A DNA stretch of 10,325 nt from Sellimonas sp963559135 (GTDB lineage: Bacteria; Bacillota; Clostridia; Lachnospirales; Lachnospiraceae): assembly GCA_963559135.1 (NCBI GenBank), contig CAUWJP010000053.1, positions 1 to 10,325 of the forward strand, given 5' to 3'. A program made the position numbers and the translations under genes. Under the pieces are notes generated by a model. The model saw only the letters and a list, made by a program, of their open reading frames with translations, was not told the origin of the DNA and made no database searches. The stretch's first letter is position 1, and each line of letters opens with the position of its first letter. Positions 1 through 7,157 of this stretch are shown here, piece after piece.

Positions 1-41
1 TTTTATTTTGCCTGAAAAGTGGAAGATCAGTTTGTTATAGT

Positions 42-245
42 GTGCCCGATAACAAACAGGATATGATAGGTGCTGAAAAATGGATTGAGTTAATCAAGGA
101 GTATTCCGTACCAAAGGAACTGACAGCACCGTTATTAAATGCAATGATAGAAAAAATACTTATTCACGAAGCAACAACGAATGAGGAGAACGAAAGAATA
201 CAGGAAATAGAGATATACTACCGATTTATTGGAAAAGTAGACTGA
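42..245 (+). pseudogene. Large serine recombinase, C-terminal fragment (DUF4368-like tail)
   Basis: The last roughly 60 residues read like the C-terminal tail of large serine recombinases from Tn4451/Tn5397-like integrative elements. The segment GAEKWIELIKEYSVPKEL, then a LLNAMIEKI..HEA stretch and the closing EIYYRFIGKVD are the usual end of these proteins. In complete enzymes this tail follows an N-terminal catalytic serine domain and a recombinase/zinc-ribbon region; none of that is in the window. The first possible start here is a GTG at 42 with no ribosome binding site, so this is not an independent gene. The frame stays open back to base 3, but the residues it encodes before 42 are Cys-rich and unlike the charged coiled coil expected. 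The gene is therefore either cut by the window edge or already broken upstream. The family match is fairly sure; whether it is intact upstream cannot be told. Confidence 0.7.
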
Positions 246-267
246 TAATGAGGGTTCATATCTTTAA

Positions 268-636
268 CTAAGGGACACGGACGAGACGCTTCCAGATATC
301 CGTCAGGCAAAGCAGCTTTCGATGTTGTACGGCCTTTCTCTGGATGAACTGATTTCATTTGATGTGGAAATGCAGGAGATTCAAGACGTGATTGATCGGA
401 TCAGTGATGAGGTGACAGAAAAGATTGACTGGACCAAAGCGTGGAGTAAAAAGTATCCGATTCTGGCATCCTACCAGAAAGAGGTGGACATTTCGTATTA
501 TGCGGAAGAGTTGTGCAGGCTCTTGATCCGGATGGAGAAGGAATATGGATACAATGAGTTGGATTCCATGCTGGTGTTGAAAGATATTCTGGGCAGAGTG
601 TGGAAGAACAGGGGAAAGAAGAATTCCGGGAAATAG
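268..636 (+). pseudogene. XRE-family transcriptional regulator, 5'-truncated
   Basis: The open frame begins just after a stop at 265-267. From about 283 it reads ETLPDIRQAKQLSMLYGLSL, followed by DELISFD, which is the closing part of a Cro/CI-type helix-turn-helix domain (the stretch after the usual W-E-x-G motif). The remaining roughly 95 residues form a charged, helical C-terminal domain that I do not recognise. The first four helices of the DNA-binding domain, including the recognition helix, are missing. An ATG at 322 could in principle start a 104-residue protein, but no ribosome binding site precedes it and it would lack DNA-binding ability. Base composition is richer in G and C than the recombinase tail just upstream, which fits two different origins. 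I infer that a mobile element entered this gene and that only the distal part is left on this side. Confidence 0.7.
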
Positions 637-648
637 ATGATGGAAGCG

Positions 649-692
649 CAGGGCAGGCAGCGGATAATACGATAGAACCGCTGCCTGCCCTG
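649..692. terminator. Convergent-gene hairpin, 15-bp perfect stem
   Basis: Arms at 649-663 and 678-692 are perfectly complementary over 15 bp, GC-rich, with a 14-nt loop. The hairpin sits between the stop of the rightward regulator fragment (636) and the stop of the leftward EamA gene (698). On the plus strand a T-run follows only about 10 nt later (about 704-709), and on the minus strand no strong T-run follows. It is therefore a likely but not textbook terminator serving one or both convergent genes. Confidence 0.65.
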
Positions 693-697
693 ATTTA

Positions 698-1624
698 CTA
701 TGCTTTTTTAACCTGATAGATGTTAAGAAGAAATACTGCTCCGATAATAAAGAAAAACCCTATAAGATCGGCGGCTGTAAATCGGGTACCAAGCAAGAGT
801 GCGGTCAGGATTACAGATGAGACCGGATCAAAGTTTGCAAGTGTACCGGCCTTCACCGGAGGCAGCAGTGATGCTCCGAAATGGTAGAAGGTGGAACCTG
901 CCGCTGTTCCGATCAGGATTAGCCCGCAAAATCCGAGGACAACCTGTGCAGTGATGTCGATGGAATAGGTCCATGGACGGACAAAAATGGAGAAAAAGAT
1001 CCCGCTGATCAACATTCCGCGTCCGACGATGTACTTAGCGCCGTAAGTCCGGACAATTTTTCCCGGAATCAAGGTGTAAGTGGAGTAGGAGAAGGCACAG
1101 ATCAGACCAAAAAACAGTGCGTATCCGGAGATCGCAAGGTTTCCCGGTTGTCCACCGGTGCTGATGATAAAGGTGCCGGCCACCGCGGCAATGATCGCTG
1201 CTGTTTCTGCCTTTTTCGGAAGCGTTCTGGTGCGTATGCAGGTGACGATCAGAATAATGATCGTGGACAGATACTGCAGCACCGTTGCGGTACCGGAGTC
1301 GGAATAATAAATCGACATAAAAAAGGTAAACTGTGTCAGGCAGATACCGAAAATCGCGAAGAAGACCAGTGTCATTGTATCTTCCCTGGACTGCCAGATA
1401 GAAGGATGTGGATGGGATTTGGACTCTTTTTTACGAAAAATGAGATCCAGCAGAATCAGGATCATTCCGGCGCTGATTTGCCGGATACAGAGGACAACGG
1501 GTGTCGGGAGTGACAGATCGTGCAGAAGATACTGTCCGGAGCATCCGGAGAATCCCCAACAGAGGGTTGCGATAATAATGGAAATGGTGCCGAGTAATTC
1601 TTTGTGTTTTGTCAGTCGATGCAT
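698..1624 (-). CDS. EamA/DMT-family membrane transporter
   Basis: This is a hydrophobic protein of 308 residues with about ten membrane segments in two five-helix halves, the layout of EamA (drug/metabolite transporter) exporters. The N-terminal helix LLGTISIIIATLCWGFSG is typical, and the second half has the family-style LIGTAAGSTFYHFGASLLPP and the late NFDPVSSVILTALLLG segments. Such proteins usually export metabolites or amino acids, but the substrate cannot be read from sequence. I place the start at the ATG at 1624 rather than one 11 codons upstream at 1657. An AAAGGA ribosome binding site lies 10 nt before 1624, whereas the upstream ATG has none and falls about where transcription should begin. 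It is transcribed alone, away from the purine operon, and ends at the shared hairpin at 649-692. The family is sure; the substrate is unknown. Confidence 0.88.
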   Translation of the reverse strand: MHRLTKHKELLGTISIIIATLCWGFSGCSGQYLLHDLSLPTPVVLCIRQISAGMILILLDLIFRKKESKSHPHPSIWQSREDTMTLVFFAIFGICLTQFTFFMSIYYSDSGTATVLQYLSTIIILIVTCIRTRTLPKKAETAAIIAAVAGTFIISTGGQPGNLAISGYALFFGLICAFSYSTYTLIPGKIVRTYGAKYIVGRGMLISGIFFSIFVRPWTYSIDITAQVVLGFCGLILIGTAAGSTFYHFGASLLPPVKAGTLANFDPVSSVILTALLLGTRFTAADLIGFFFIIGAVFLLNIYQVKKA

Positions 1625-1634
1625 AACTTCGGAT

Positions 1635-1640
1635 TCCTTT
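1635..1640 (-). promoter_or_regulatory. Ribosome binding site deciding the EamA start
   Basis: On the minus strand this reads AAAGGA, 10 nt before the ATG at 1624-1622. It supports the shorter start over the in-frame ATG at 1657, which has no such site. Confidence 0.6.
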
Positions 1641-1665
1641 CTTTCTAATTGCGTCATATTCCAGT

Positions 1666-1698
1666 ATTATAATATAAAACAGAGCAAGTGGCTATCAA
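1666..1698 (-). promoter_or_regulatory. Promoter of the EamA gene
   Basis: On the minus strand TTGATA (1698-1693) is followed after 18 nt by TATTAT (1674-1669), with a perfect TATAAT overlapping at 1671-1666. This is a good match to a vegetative sigma-A promoter. The start of transcription would fall near 1659-1655, which leaves a roughly 30-nt leader for a start at 1624. Confidence 0.6.
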
Positions 1699-1795
1699 AA
1701 AATAAAAAGAAGAAAGGCGTAGGGTTTTCACATGATGGGACGATATATAAGTATGGCTAATGAATGATGATGCAAAATTATAACATACTAATATA

Positions 1796-1824
1796 TTCCC
1801 AATCGTTTTCACTTATGATATTAT
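1796..1824 (+). promoter_or_regulatory. Likely promoter of the purine operon
   Basis: TTCCCA (1796-1801, 4/6 to consensus) and TATTAT (1819-1824, 5/6) are separated by 17 nt. Transcription would begin near 1831, giving a leader of about 195 nt before the first gene at 2026. The weak -35 fits a regulated promoter. The rest of the roughly 400-base gap between the divergent genes (1699-1790) is AT-rich, and I see nothing else in it. Confidence 0.45.
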
Positions 1825-1831
1825 GAGAACG
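1804..1831. promoter_or_regulatory. Dyad over the purine-operon -10 box (possible operator)
   Basis: CGTTTTCA at 1804-1811 and TGAGAACG at 1824-1831 are complementary at 7 of 8 positions around a 12-nt centre that contains most of the -10 box. Position and symmetry suit a repressor site. It does not match the PurR box or other operators I know, so the regulator is unknown. Confidence 0.3.
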
Positions 1832-1834
1832 AAA

Positions 1835-1848
1835 GAAGCAAAAGCTTC
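1835..1848 (+). other. Small leader hairpin
   Basis: GAAGC, an AAAA loop and GCTTC form a 5-bp stem right after the predicted transcription start. It may protect the 5' end of the transcript or belong to the leader element downstream. The function is unproven. Confidence 0.3.
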
Positions 1849-1878
1849 GGCACAACCAAATAAAGTAGAAAATTCTTC

Positions 1879-1934
1879 AAGATACATTTGCAGGACGGGA
1901 AACCTGTTTAGCCTTTGGCCGATGTATCTTTTTT
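1879..1934 (+). ncRNA. Structured leader with three-way junction and T-run (candidate attenuator/riboswitch)
   Basis: A 9-bp closing stem (AAGATACAT 1879-1887 with ATGTATCTT 1922-1930) encloses two short hairpins. One is GCAGG/CCTGT (1890-1894 with 1903-1907) with the 8-nt loop ACGGGAAA. The other is GCC-TTT-GGC (1911-1919). The right side of the closing stem runs straight into six Ts (1929-1934), so the element can act as an intrinsic terminator about 90 nt before the first operon gene. This is the architecture of a cis-regulatory RNA. It lacks the conserved purine-riboswitch core, and I could not assign it to any other class. It could also be a plain terminator or a small RNA end. The structure is visible in the sequence; regulation is inferred. 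Confidence 0.45.
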
Positions 1935-1974
1935 ATTTTCCTGGATGATTTTTCCGGAAAATAAAAAGCTTTTT
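1930..1974 (+). other. AT-rich inverted repeats after the leader T-run
   Basis: TTTTTATTTTCC (1930-1941) and GGAAAATAAAAA (1956-1967) are a perfect 12-bp inverted repeat with a 14-nt loop. The left arm uses the T-run of the preceding element. Nested in it are two palindromes, TTTTCCGGAAAA (1950-1961) and AAAAAGCTTTTT (1963-1974). They could fold alternatively in the leader, but in AT-rich DNA some of this symmetry may be chance. Confidence 0.35.
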
Positions 1975-2009
1975 TATGAAACAGGATTCGTAAAAGGAAG
2001 CGAAAACAT

Positions 2010-2016
2010 AAGGAGG
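2010..2016 (+). promoter_or_regulatory. Strong ribosome binding site fixing the start of paralog 1
   Basis: AAGGAGG lies 9 nt before the ATG at 2026. It argues against longer in-frame starts near 1915 that would fall inside the structured leader. Confidence 0.75.
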
Positions 2017-2025
2017 ATTTTAAAA

Positions 2026-3807
2026 ATGGAAAGAACAGTGGAAAACTTAAAGGAAATGATCCGTGCAGGACGTGGAAAGATCCCGGCACACAAAGTGATT
2101 CGTGGAGGACAGCTTGTCAATGTCATGTCCAGCGAGATCTATCCGGCGGACATCGCCGTGTACAATGATATGATCGCCGCAGTCGGTGATGTGGAAGATT
2201 ATATCGGACCGGATACCGAAATCATCGATGCAAAGGGACGTTACCTTGTTCCGGGAATGATTGACGGACATATTCACAGCGAATGCAGCAAGCTCAGTAT
2301 TACAAGCTACGCAAAAGCGGTTGTGCCAAGAGGAACGACAAGTATGATTTCAGGTCTGGATGAGTATATCTCGGTATCCGGACTGGAAGGACTGAAGGAA
2401 ATTCTTGCGGAAGTGAAACAGAGCCCTCTGAAAGTATTCTGGGGAGCACCGTATAAGACTCCTTACACGATCCCGGAATCTACAGTGGCATTTAACTTTA
2501 CGAAAGAAGTACATCAGGAAGTTCAGAAATGGCCGGAATGCTACGGCGTCTGGGAGACAGTACGGGAATTCCTTCAGGAAGAAGACGAAAACACATTGGG
2601 AGCAATCGCAGAGGCATTCAAAAACCGTCTCCCGGTATTCGGATGTGCACCGATGGCACAGGGAAATGATCTGAATGGTTATCTGTGCGGCGGAGTACGT
2701 CTTGACCATGAAAGCTATACTCACGAAGAAGTAGTGGAAAAGATGAGAAAAGGTATGCATATGCTGATTCGTGAATCTTCCGTAACACACTTCCTGGAAG
2801 AAAACATTAAAGCAGTGACAGAAGTGAATCCGGCATTTGCACGTCGAGTAAGTTTCTGCACAGATGATGTGACGGCAAGTGATGTACTGGAAAAAGGACA
2901 TCTGGACAATGTAGTACGTCTTGCAATCAAAGCAGGAGTAGAGCCGATGACAGCAATCCAGATGGCTACGATCAACAGTGCGGAAGCATATCGGATCGAT
3001 CATCTCGTAGGATCGATCTGTCCGGGAAGAATTGCGGATATCCTGTTTGTGGATGACCTTGAGAAATTCAATGTGGAAGAAGTTATGACAAACGGAAACA
3101 TGGTGGCAAAAGATCACAAGCTGACTTACGAGTTAAAGGCACCGGAAAGAAGCTCTGTATTAAAAGGCGAGCTGAAGTGCAAAAAGACTACAAAAGAAGA
3201 TTTCGAATACCGGACAAGTATTGAGCATGGTGAAGCGAAAGTACTTGCTATGGATGTGAAAGGACCGTTCGTTCGGAAGAGAAGAGACGTCGTGTTGAAA
3301 GTAGAAAACGGAATCGTACTTCCGGATACAGAGCAGGATGTGGCAATGGTATCTGTTCTGGAGCGTTTTGGAAGAAACGGAAACAAGTCCCTTGCATTCT
3401 GTTCCGGATGGAAGCTTAAGAAAGGTGCGATGGCATCATCCGCAGCACCGGACGACAATAATCTTGTTGTTATGGGAGTAAATGCAGAGGATATGTCAAT
3501 TGCAGCAAACTATCTGATTGAGCAGGGCGGCGGACAGGTTGTCGTTGCAGACGGCGAGATTCTGGAATTCCTTCCACTTCCGGTTGGCGGTATTGTAAGT
3601 GATCTGGAACCGGAAGAAATCGCAGCAGCAGAAAAGAAGATTGACAAGGCGGCAAGAGATCTTGGATCTGATCTCCCGGATCCGATGATGTATATGTTCT
3701 TCCTGCCGATCACAGCTATTCCGGATTATGCAATTACAGATGCCGGCCCGGTGGACTACACAGCACTTACAACATTTGAACCTGTCCTTGAAGTTACTGA
3801 GAAATAG
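2026..3807 (+). CDS. Divergent adenine deaminase-family amidohydrolase (paralog 1)
   Basis: This is a 593-residue cytoplasmic protein alignable end to end with the adenine deaminase encoded next to it, in the usual size range for the family. Kept are the strand-1 metal motif GHIHSE (H82, H84), the likely bridging glutamate E177, H228, and the strand-8 CTDD aspartates (D280/D281) followed by GHLDN (H292). Several family motifs are changed. DPHE is GLDE (110-113), the DGHGP histidine is Cys207 in FGCAP, and the C-terminal HDSHN is PDDNN (475-479). A deaminase or hydrolase role on a purine-like ring is likely, but adenine may not be the substrate. I chose the ATG at 2026 because AAGGAGG lies 9 nt upstream; the frame runs open to 1915, but that part overlaps the leader hairpin. 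It is the first gene of a three-gene operon, 24 nt before the next. Confidence 0.85.
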   Translation: MERTVENLKEMIRAGRGKIPAHKVIRGGQLVNVMSSEIYPADIAVYNDMIAAVGDVEDYIGPDTEIIDAKGRYLVPGMIDGHIHSECSKLSITSYAKAVVPRGTTSMISGLDEYISVSGLEGLKEILAEVKQSPLKVFWGAPYKTPYTIPESTVAFNFTKEVHQEVQKWPECYGVWETVREFLQEEDENTLGAIAEAFKNRLPVFGCAPMAQGNDLNGYLCGGVRLDHESYTHEEVVEKMRKGMHMLIRESSVTHFLEENIKAVTEVNPAFARRVSFCTDDVTASDVLEKGHLDNVVRLAIKAGVEPMTAIQMATINSAEAYRIDHLVGSICPGRIADILFVDDLEKFNVEEVMTNGNMVAKDHKLTYELKAPERSSVLKGELKCKKTTKEDFEYRTSIEHGEAKVLAMDVKGPFVRKRRDVVLKVENGIVLPDTEQDVAMVSVLERFGRNGNKSLAFCSGWKLKKGAMASSAAPDDNNLVVMGVNAEDMSIAANYLIEQGGGQVVVADGEILEFLPLPVGGIVSDLEPEEIAAAEKKIDKAARDLGSDLPDPMMYMFFLPITAIPDYAITDAGPVDYTALTTFEPVLEVTEK

Positions 3808-3831
3808 TATTAGAAAAGAAGGTTGATTTTT

Positions 3832-5562
3832 ATGAAAAAAGAAGAATTAAAGAAATTGATCGATACGGCAGCAGGAAGAATTCCAGCGGATGTTGTCATT
3901 AAAAACTGTAAAGTTGTAAACGTATTTTCCGGAAAGATCGTGGAAGGTGATATTGCCATCTCAGGAGATCAGATTGCCGGAATCGGTAACTATGAAGGAA
4001 AAGAAGTGGTAGATGCAGAAGGAAGATACGCAGCACCTGGCTTTATTGATAGCCACATTCATATTGAATCTTCCTATGTATGTCCGGAAGAGATCGGAAG
4101 ATTGCTTGTACCGCATGGTGGAACGACGATTATTGCAGATCCACACGAGATTGTCAATGTATGTGGAATCAGAGGTCTGGACTATATGATGGAGGCAGCG
4201 AAAGGAACAAAACTGGATATCAAGTACATGCTTCCATCCTGTGTTCCGGCTACACCGTTTGAACATACAGGCGCTGTGATTAATGCTCCGGAGATGGAAG
4301 AACCAATTAAAAGAGAAGGAATTCTTGGTCTTGGTGAATTCATGAATTTCCCTGGAGTGATCGGAGCGGACGACAGTGTGCTCGACAAACTGATGACGGC
4401 GAAAGAAGAAGGGAAAATTATTGACGGACACGGACCTGCAATTACAGGAAAAGAACTGAATGCATATGCAGCAGCAAGAATTCTTGCAGATCACGAATGT
4501 TCTACAGTAGAAGAGATGGAGGATCGTCTGGAAAGAGGAATGTATATTCTCCTGAGACAGGGATCTGCCTGCCATAATCTGAGAACACTGTTAAAAGGTG
4601 TGACGCCGGAGAACAGCAGAAGATGCCTGCTCTGTTCTGATGACCGTCAGCCTAAGACGATTCTTCATGAGGGACATCTGGACAATCACCTGAGAATCTG
4701 TGTAGAGGAAGGACTTGACGCAGTTTCTGCGATTCGTATGGCAACGTTGAATGCAGCAGAGTGTTTCCGTCTGTATGACAGAGGAGCGATTGCACCGGGA
4801 TACCGGGCTGATATTGTGCTTCTGGATGATCTGAAAGATTTCCATGTCAATCGTGTATGGGTAAATGGAGAATTGACTGCAGAAGAAGGAAAATATCTTC
4901 CGGAAATTCAGTTCCATGATATTTCTTCTGTCAAAGGAAGCGTAATTGTAAAAGACTTCTCAAAAGACAAATTTAAGATGAATCTGAAATCGGGACATGT
5001 CAATGCCATCGGCATTCTCCCGGGAGGAGTTGTAACGAAAAAAGAAACAGTTGATATCCAACTGGATGAGAACGGAGAATTTATCCGTAATCCGGAAGTA
5101 GATATTGTAAAAGTTGCTGTTGTAGAAAGACATCAGGGAACCGGAAATGTTGCATGCGGATTCCTGAAAGGTTATGGAATCAAGGAAGGTGCGGTTGCCC
5201 TTTCTGTTGCACATGATTCTCACAATATTATTGTTGTGGGAGTCAGTGATGAGGAAATGGAATTTGCAGTCAATTGCCTGATTGAGCAGGAAGGCGGAAT
5301 TGTCCTTGTAAAAGAAGGAAAAGTAATTGAAAGCATGCCTATGCCGATTGCAGGACTGATGACAGATAAGAGTGGCGAATGGGTAGAGCAGAAACTGATC
5401 GATATTCATGAAAAAGCATACTCTGAACTTGGAATCAGCGGTGATGTAGAACCGGTTATGACACTTTGCTTTATGTCACTTGCAGTAATTCCGGAAATCA
5501 AGTTGACAGATATGGGATTATTTGATGTAATGTCATTTTCCTTTATCCCTGTGGAAGCGTAA
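3832..5562 (+). CDS. ade: Adenine deaminase
   Basis: The enzyme hydrolyses adenine to hypoxanthine and ammonia in purine salvage, in the cytoplasm. The 576-residue protein carries every signature of the AdeC-type family. DSHIHIESS (H75, H77) and ADPHEIVNVCG (103-112) come first, then GLGEF with E169 as the likely bridging metal ligand, and DGHGPAITGKELNAY with H200. These are followed by HECST with H221, CSDDRQP (D270/D271), GHLDNH (281-286) and the C-terminal AHDSHN (460-465). The amidohydrolase barrel plus the adenine-deaminase C-terminal domain are complete. The ATG at 3832 is preceded by AAGAAGG about 9 nt away; a TTG three codons upstream is less likely. It sits 24 nt after the divergent paralog and 24 nt before a nucleobase permease, so import and deamination are probably co-expressed. 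The function is well supported by family motifs. Confidence 0.95.
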   Translation: MKKEELKKLIDTAAGRIPADVVIKNCKVVNVFSGKIVEGDIAISGDQIAGIGNYEGKEVVDAEGRYAAPGFIDSHIHIESSYVCPEEIGRLLVPHGGTTIIADPHEIVNVCGIRGLDYMMEAAKGTKLDIKYMLPSCVPATPFEHTGAVINAPEMEEPIKREGILGLGEFMNFPGVIGADDSVLDKLMTAKEEGKIIDGHGPAITGKELNAYAAARILADHECSTVEEMEDRLERGMYILLRQGSACHNLRTLLKGVTPENSRRCLLCSDDRQPKTILHEGHLDNHLRICVEEGLDAVSAIRMATLNAAECFRLYDRGAIAPGYRADIVLLDDLKDFHVNRVWVNGELTAEEGKYLPEIQFHDISSVKGSVIVKDFSKDKFKMNLKSGHVNAIGILPGGVVTKKETVDIQLDENGEFIRNPEVDIVKVAVVERHQGTGNVACGFLKGYGIKEGAVALSVAHDSHNIIVVGVSDEEMEFAVNCLIEQEGGIVLVKEGKVIESMPMPIAGLMTDKSGEWVEQKLIDIHEKAYSELGISGDVEPVMTLCFMSLAVIPEIKLTDMGLFDVMSFSFIPVEA

Positions 5563-5586
5563 ATACTAAAGGAAGAGAGAAAGAAG

Positions 5587-7152
5587 ATGAGCAGACAAAA
5601 GACACTCGTGCCATGGTTTCAGCGTGGCGATATCGGTGGAATGACATATTCTATCACAAACAATATTGTAAACTATCTGATTGTAATTTCAACATTGTCC
5701 GGTGTACTTGGATGGCCGGATGAGATCGTATATGGTGCTGTAATTCCTGGGATGTCCGTAGGGCTTATGTTGAGCGGAATCTACTATGCATTTATGGGAT
5801 ACCGGCTCTCCAAAAAAGAAGGTCGTGCCGATGTAACGGCATTACCGTCCGGTGTATCAACACCAGCTATGTTTGTTATGTTGTACGGCGTGATCATGCC
5901 GCTTCACTATGCATTAAATGATCCGGAGCTGGCATGGTCAGCAGCTGTTGCCGCATGCTTTATCGGAGGAGCAGTGGAAGCAATTGGTGGATTTATCGGT
6001 CCGTGGATGAAGAAAAAGCTTCCAAGAGCAGCTCTTCTTGGAACAGTATCCGGAATCGGATTTATCTGGATGGCAACACAGGGGGTATTCGATGTGTTCA
6101 GTGACCCTATGGTTGGACTTCCGATCCTTTTCGTGGCATTCGTTGGAATTTTCGGCGGCTACCTGTTCCCGAAAAAAATCCCACCGCTTGTTGTAGCGAT
6201 TGTGGGCGGTATCATCTATGCATTCTGCCTGGGACGTACGACTGTGGATTTCAGCGGTATCGGATTTTACATTCCAAATCCGGTCAACAGTATTCAGCAC
6301 CTGATCAATGGATTTGCAGTCGTAGCACCGTACCTGACCATTGTAATTCCGGTAGAAATTTACAACTTCATTGAAACGATGGACAATGTAGAAGCGGCCA
6401 ACGCGGCAGGAGATAATTATAATGTAAGGGAAACACAGTTTGCAGATGGAATCTGTACAATGATTTCTGCTATCTGCGGAGGAGTAGTTCCGAATACAGT
6501 GTGGCTTGGACATGCAGGACTGAAAAAATCCCATGCGGGAATCGGATATTCACTTGTGTCCGGTCTTGTTCTTGGGGCGGCCGGTATTTTTGGACTGTTT
6601 ACGTTCCTGAGCAATATGGTGCCTCCGGCAGTATGTGCGGTTACGTTCCTTTGGTGTGCAGTTGTCATGGTAGCTCAGGCATTCAAAGACTGTCCGGTGA
6701 AACATTATGGAGCCATTGCGATTGCTATGGTGCCGCCGGTGGCGGATTATCTGTATACACAGATTACCGGAGCAGTTGGTCTTGCGGGATATACGACAGA
6801 AGTACTGGCAGACGGAACATCTGGTTATAATGCAGAAGTGACACAGATGATCAAAGATGCCGGAGTAATGTGGAATGGTGTGCCGGGAGTAAAAGCCGGA
6901 GCGATTATTATCGGTATTCTGCTTGGAACGATGACTGTGTTTATCATCGAAAAGCAGCTTCATAAAGTAGCAGTGACCGCGTTGGGCGGATATGTGCTTG
7001 CATGCTTTGGATTTATCCACAGTGCACAGTTAGGATTTTATCCGACATCCCCGTTTGCAATCGGGTACCTGATTATTGCTGTACTTGCAATTTTACTGCA
7101 TTTTGGACGAAATACCTGGTTCAAGGGACCGGATGATTTTGAATATGTATAA
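5587..7152 (+). CDS. NCS2-type nucleobase (xanthine/uracil/purine) permease
   Basis: This is a 521-residue integral membrane protein with roughly 12-14 hydrophobic segments. Family-like features are the TALPSGVSTPAMF loop (84-96), the acidic ETMDNVEAANAAGDNY segment (263-278) at the position of the substrate/proton site helix of NCS2 carriers, and PNTVWLGHAGLKK (302-314) with the following glycine-rich helix. NCS2 proteins are proton-coupled importers of uracil, xanthine, guanine, hypoxanthine or adenine. Being downstream of two deaminase genes, adenine or a related purine is the likely cargo, but exact specificity cannot be read. The start ATG follows a purine-rich AGGAAGAGAG site 24 nt after the previous stop. 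It is the last gene of the operon; a strong terminator begins six bases after its stop. Confidence 0.88.
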   Translation: MSRQKTLVPWFQRGDIGGMTYSITNNIVNYLIVISTLSGVLGWPDEIVYGAVIPGMSVGLMLSGIYYAFMGYRLSKKEGRADVTALPSGVSTPAMFVMLYGVIMPLHYALNDPELAWSAAVAACFIGGAVEAIGGFIGPWMKKKLPRAALLGTVSGIGFIWMATQGVFDVFSDPMVGLPILFVAFVGIFGGYLFPKKIPPLVVAIVGGIIYAFCLGRTTVDFSGIGFYIPNPVNSIQHLINGFAVVAPYLTIVIPVEIYNFIETMDNVEAANAAGDNYNVRETQFADGICTMISAICGGVVPNTVWLGHAGLKKSHAGIGYSLVSGLVLGAAGIFGLFTFLSNMVPPAVCAVTFLWCAVVMVAQAFKDCPVKHYGAIAIAMVPPVADYLYTQITGAVGLAGYTTEVLADGTSGYNAEVTQMIKDAGVMWNGVPGVKAGAIIIGILLGTMTVFIIEKQLHKVAVTALGGYVLACFGFIHSAQLGFYPTSPFAIGYLIIAVLAILLHFGRNTWFKGPDDFEYV

Positions 7153-7157
7153 ATGAG

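Noticed and set aside
1625..1657. Longer start of the EamA gene at 1657
   Set aside because: It has no ribosome binding site and lies at the predicted transcription start; the ATG at 1624 has AAAGGA at good spacing.
1148..1760. Rightward open frames opposite the EamA gene
   Set aside because: They are antisense to a clear membrane-protein gene, have unnatural composition (Cys/Asp/Arg-rich) and lack ribosome binding sites.
1915..2025. N-terminal extension of the first deaminase (extra 37 residues)
   Set aside because: It overlaps the structured leader and T-run, has no ribosome binding site, is not family-like, and a strong AAGGAGG points to the ATG at 2026.
1801..2025. Purine (guanine/adenine) riboswitch before the purine operon
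   Set aside because: Expected on context, but the conserved core and paired loops of that class are absent; only an unclassified three-stem element is seen.
2350..3117. Long leftward open frame opposite the first deaminase
   Set aside because: It is rich in Cys, His, Phe and Ser, as expected from the reverse of a purine-rich coding strand, and has no start signal.
3823..3831. TTG start of adenine deaminase three codons upstream
   Set aside because: The ATG at 3832 is better spaced from the AAGAAGG site and gives a typical MKKEELKK start.
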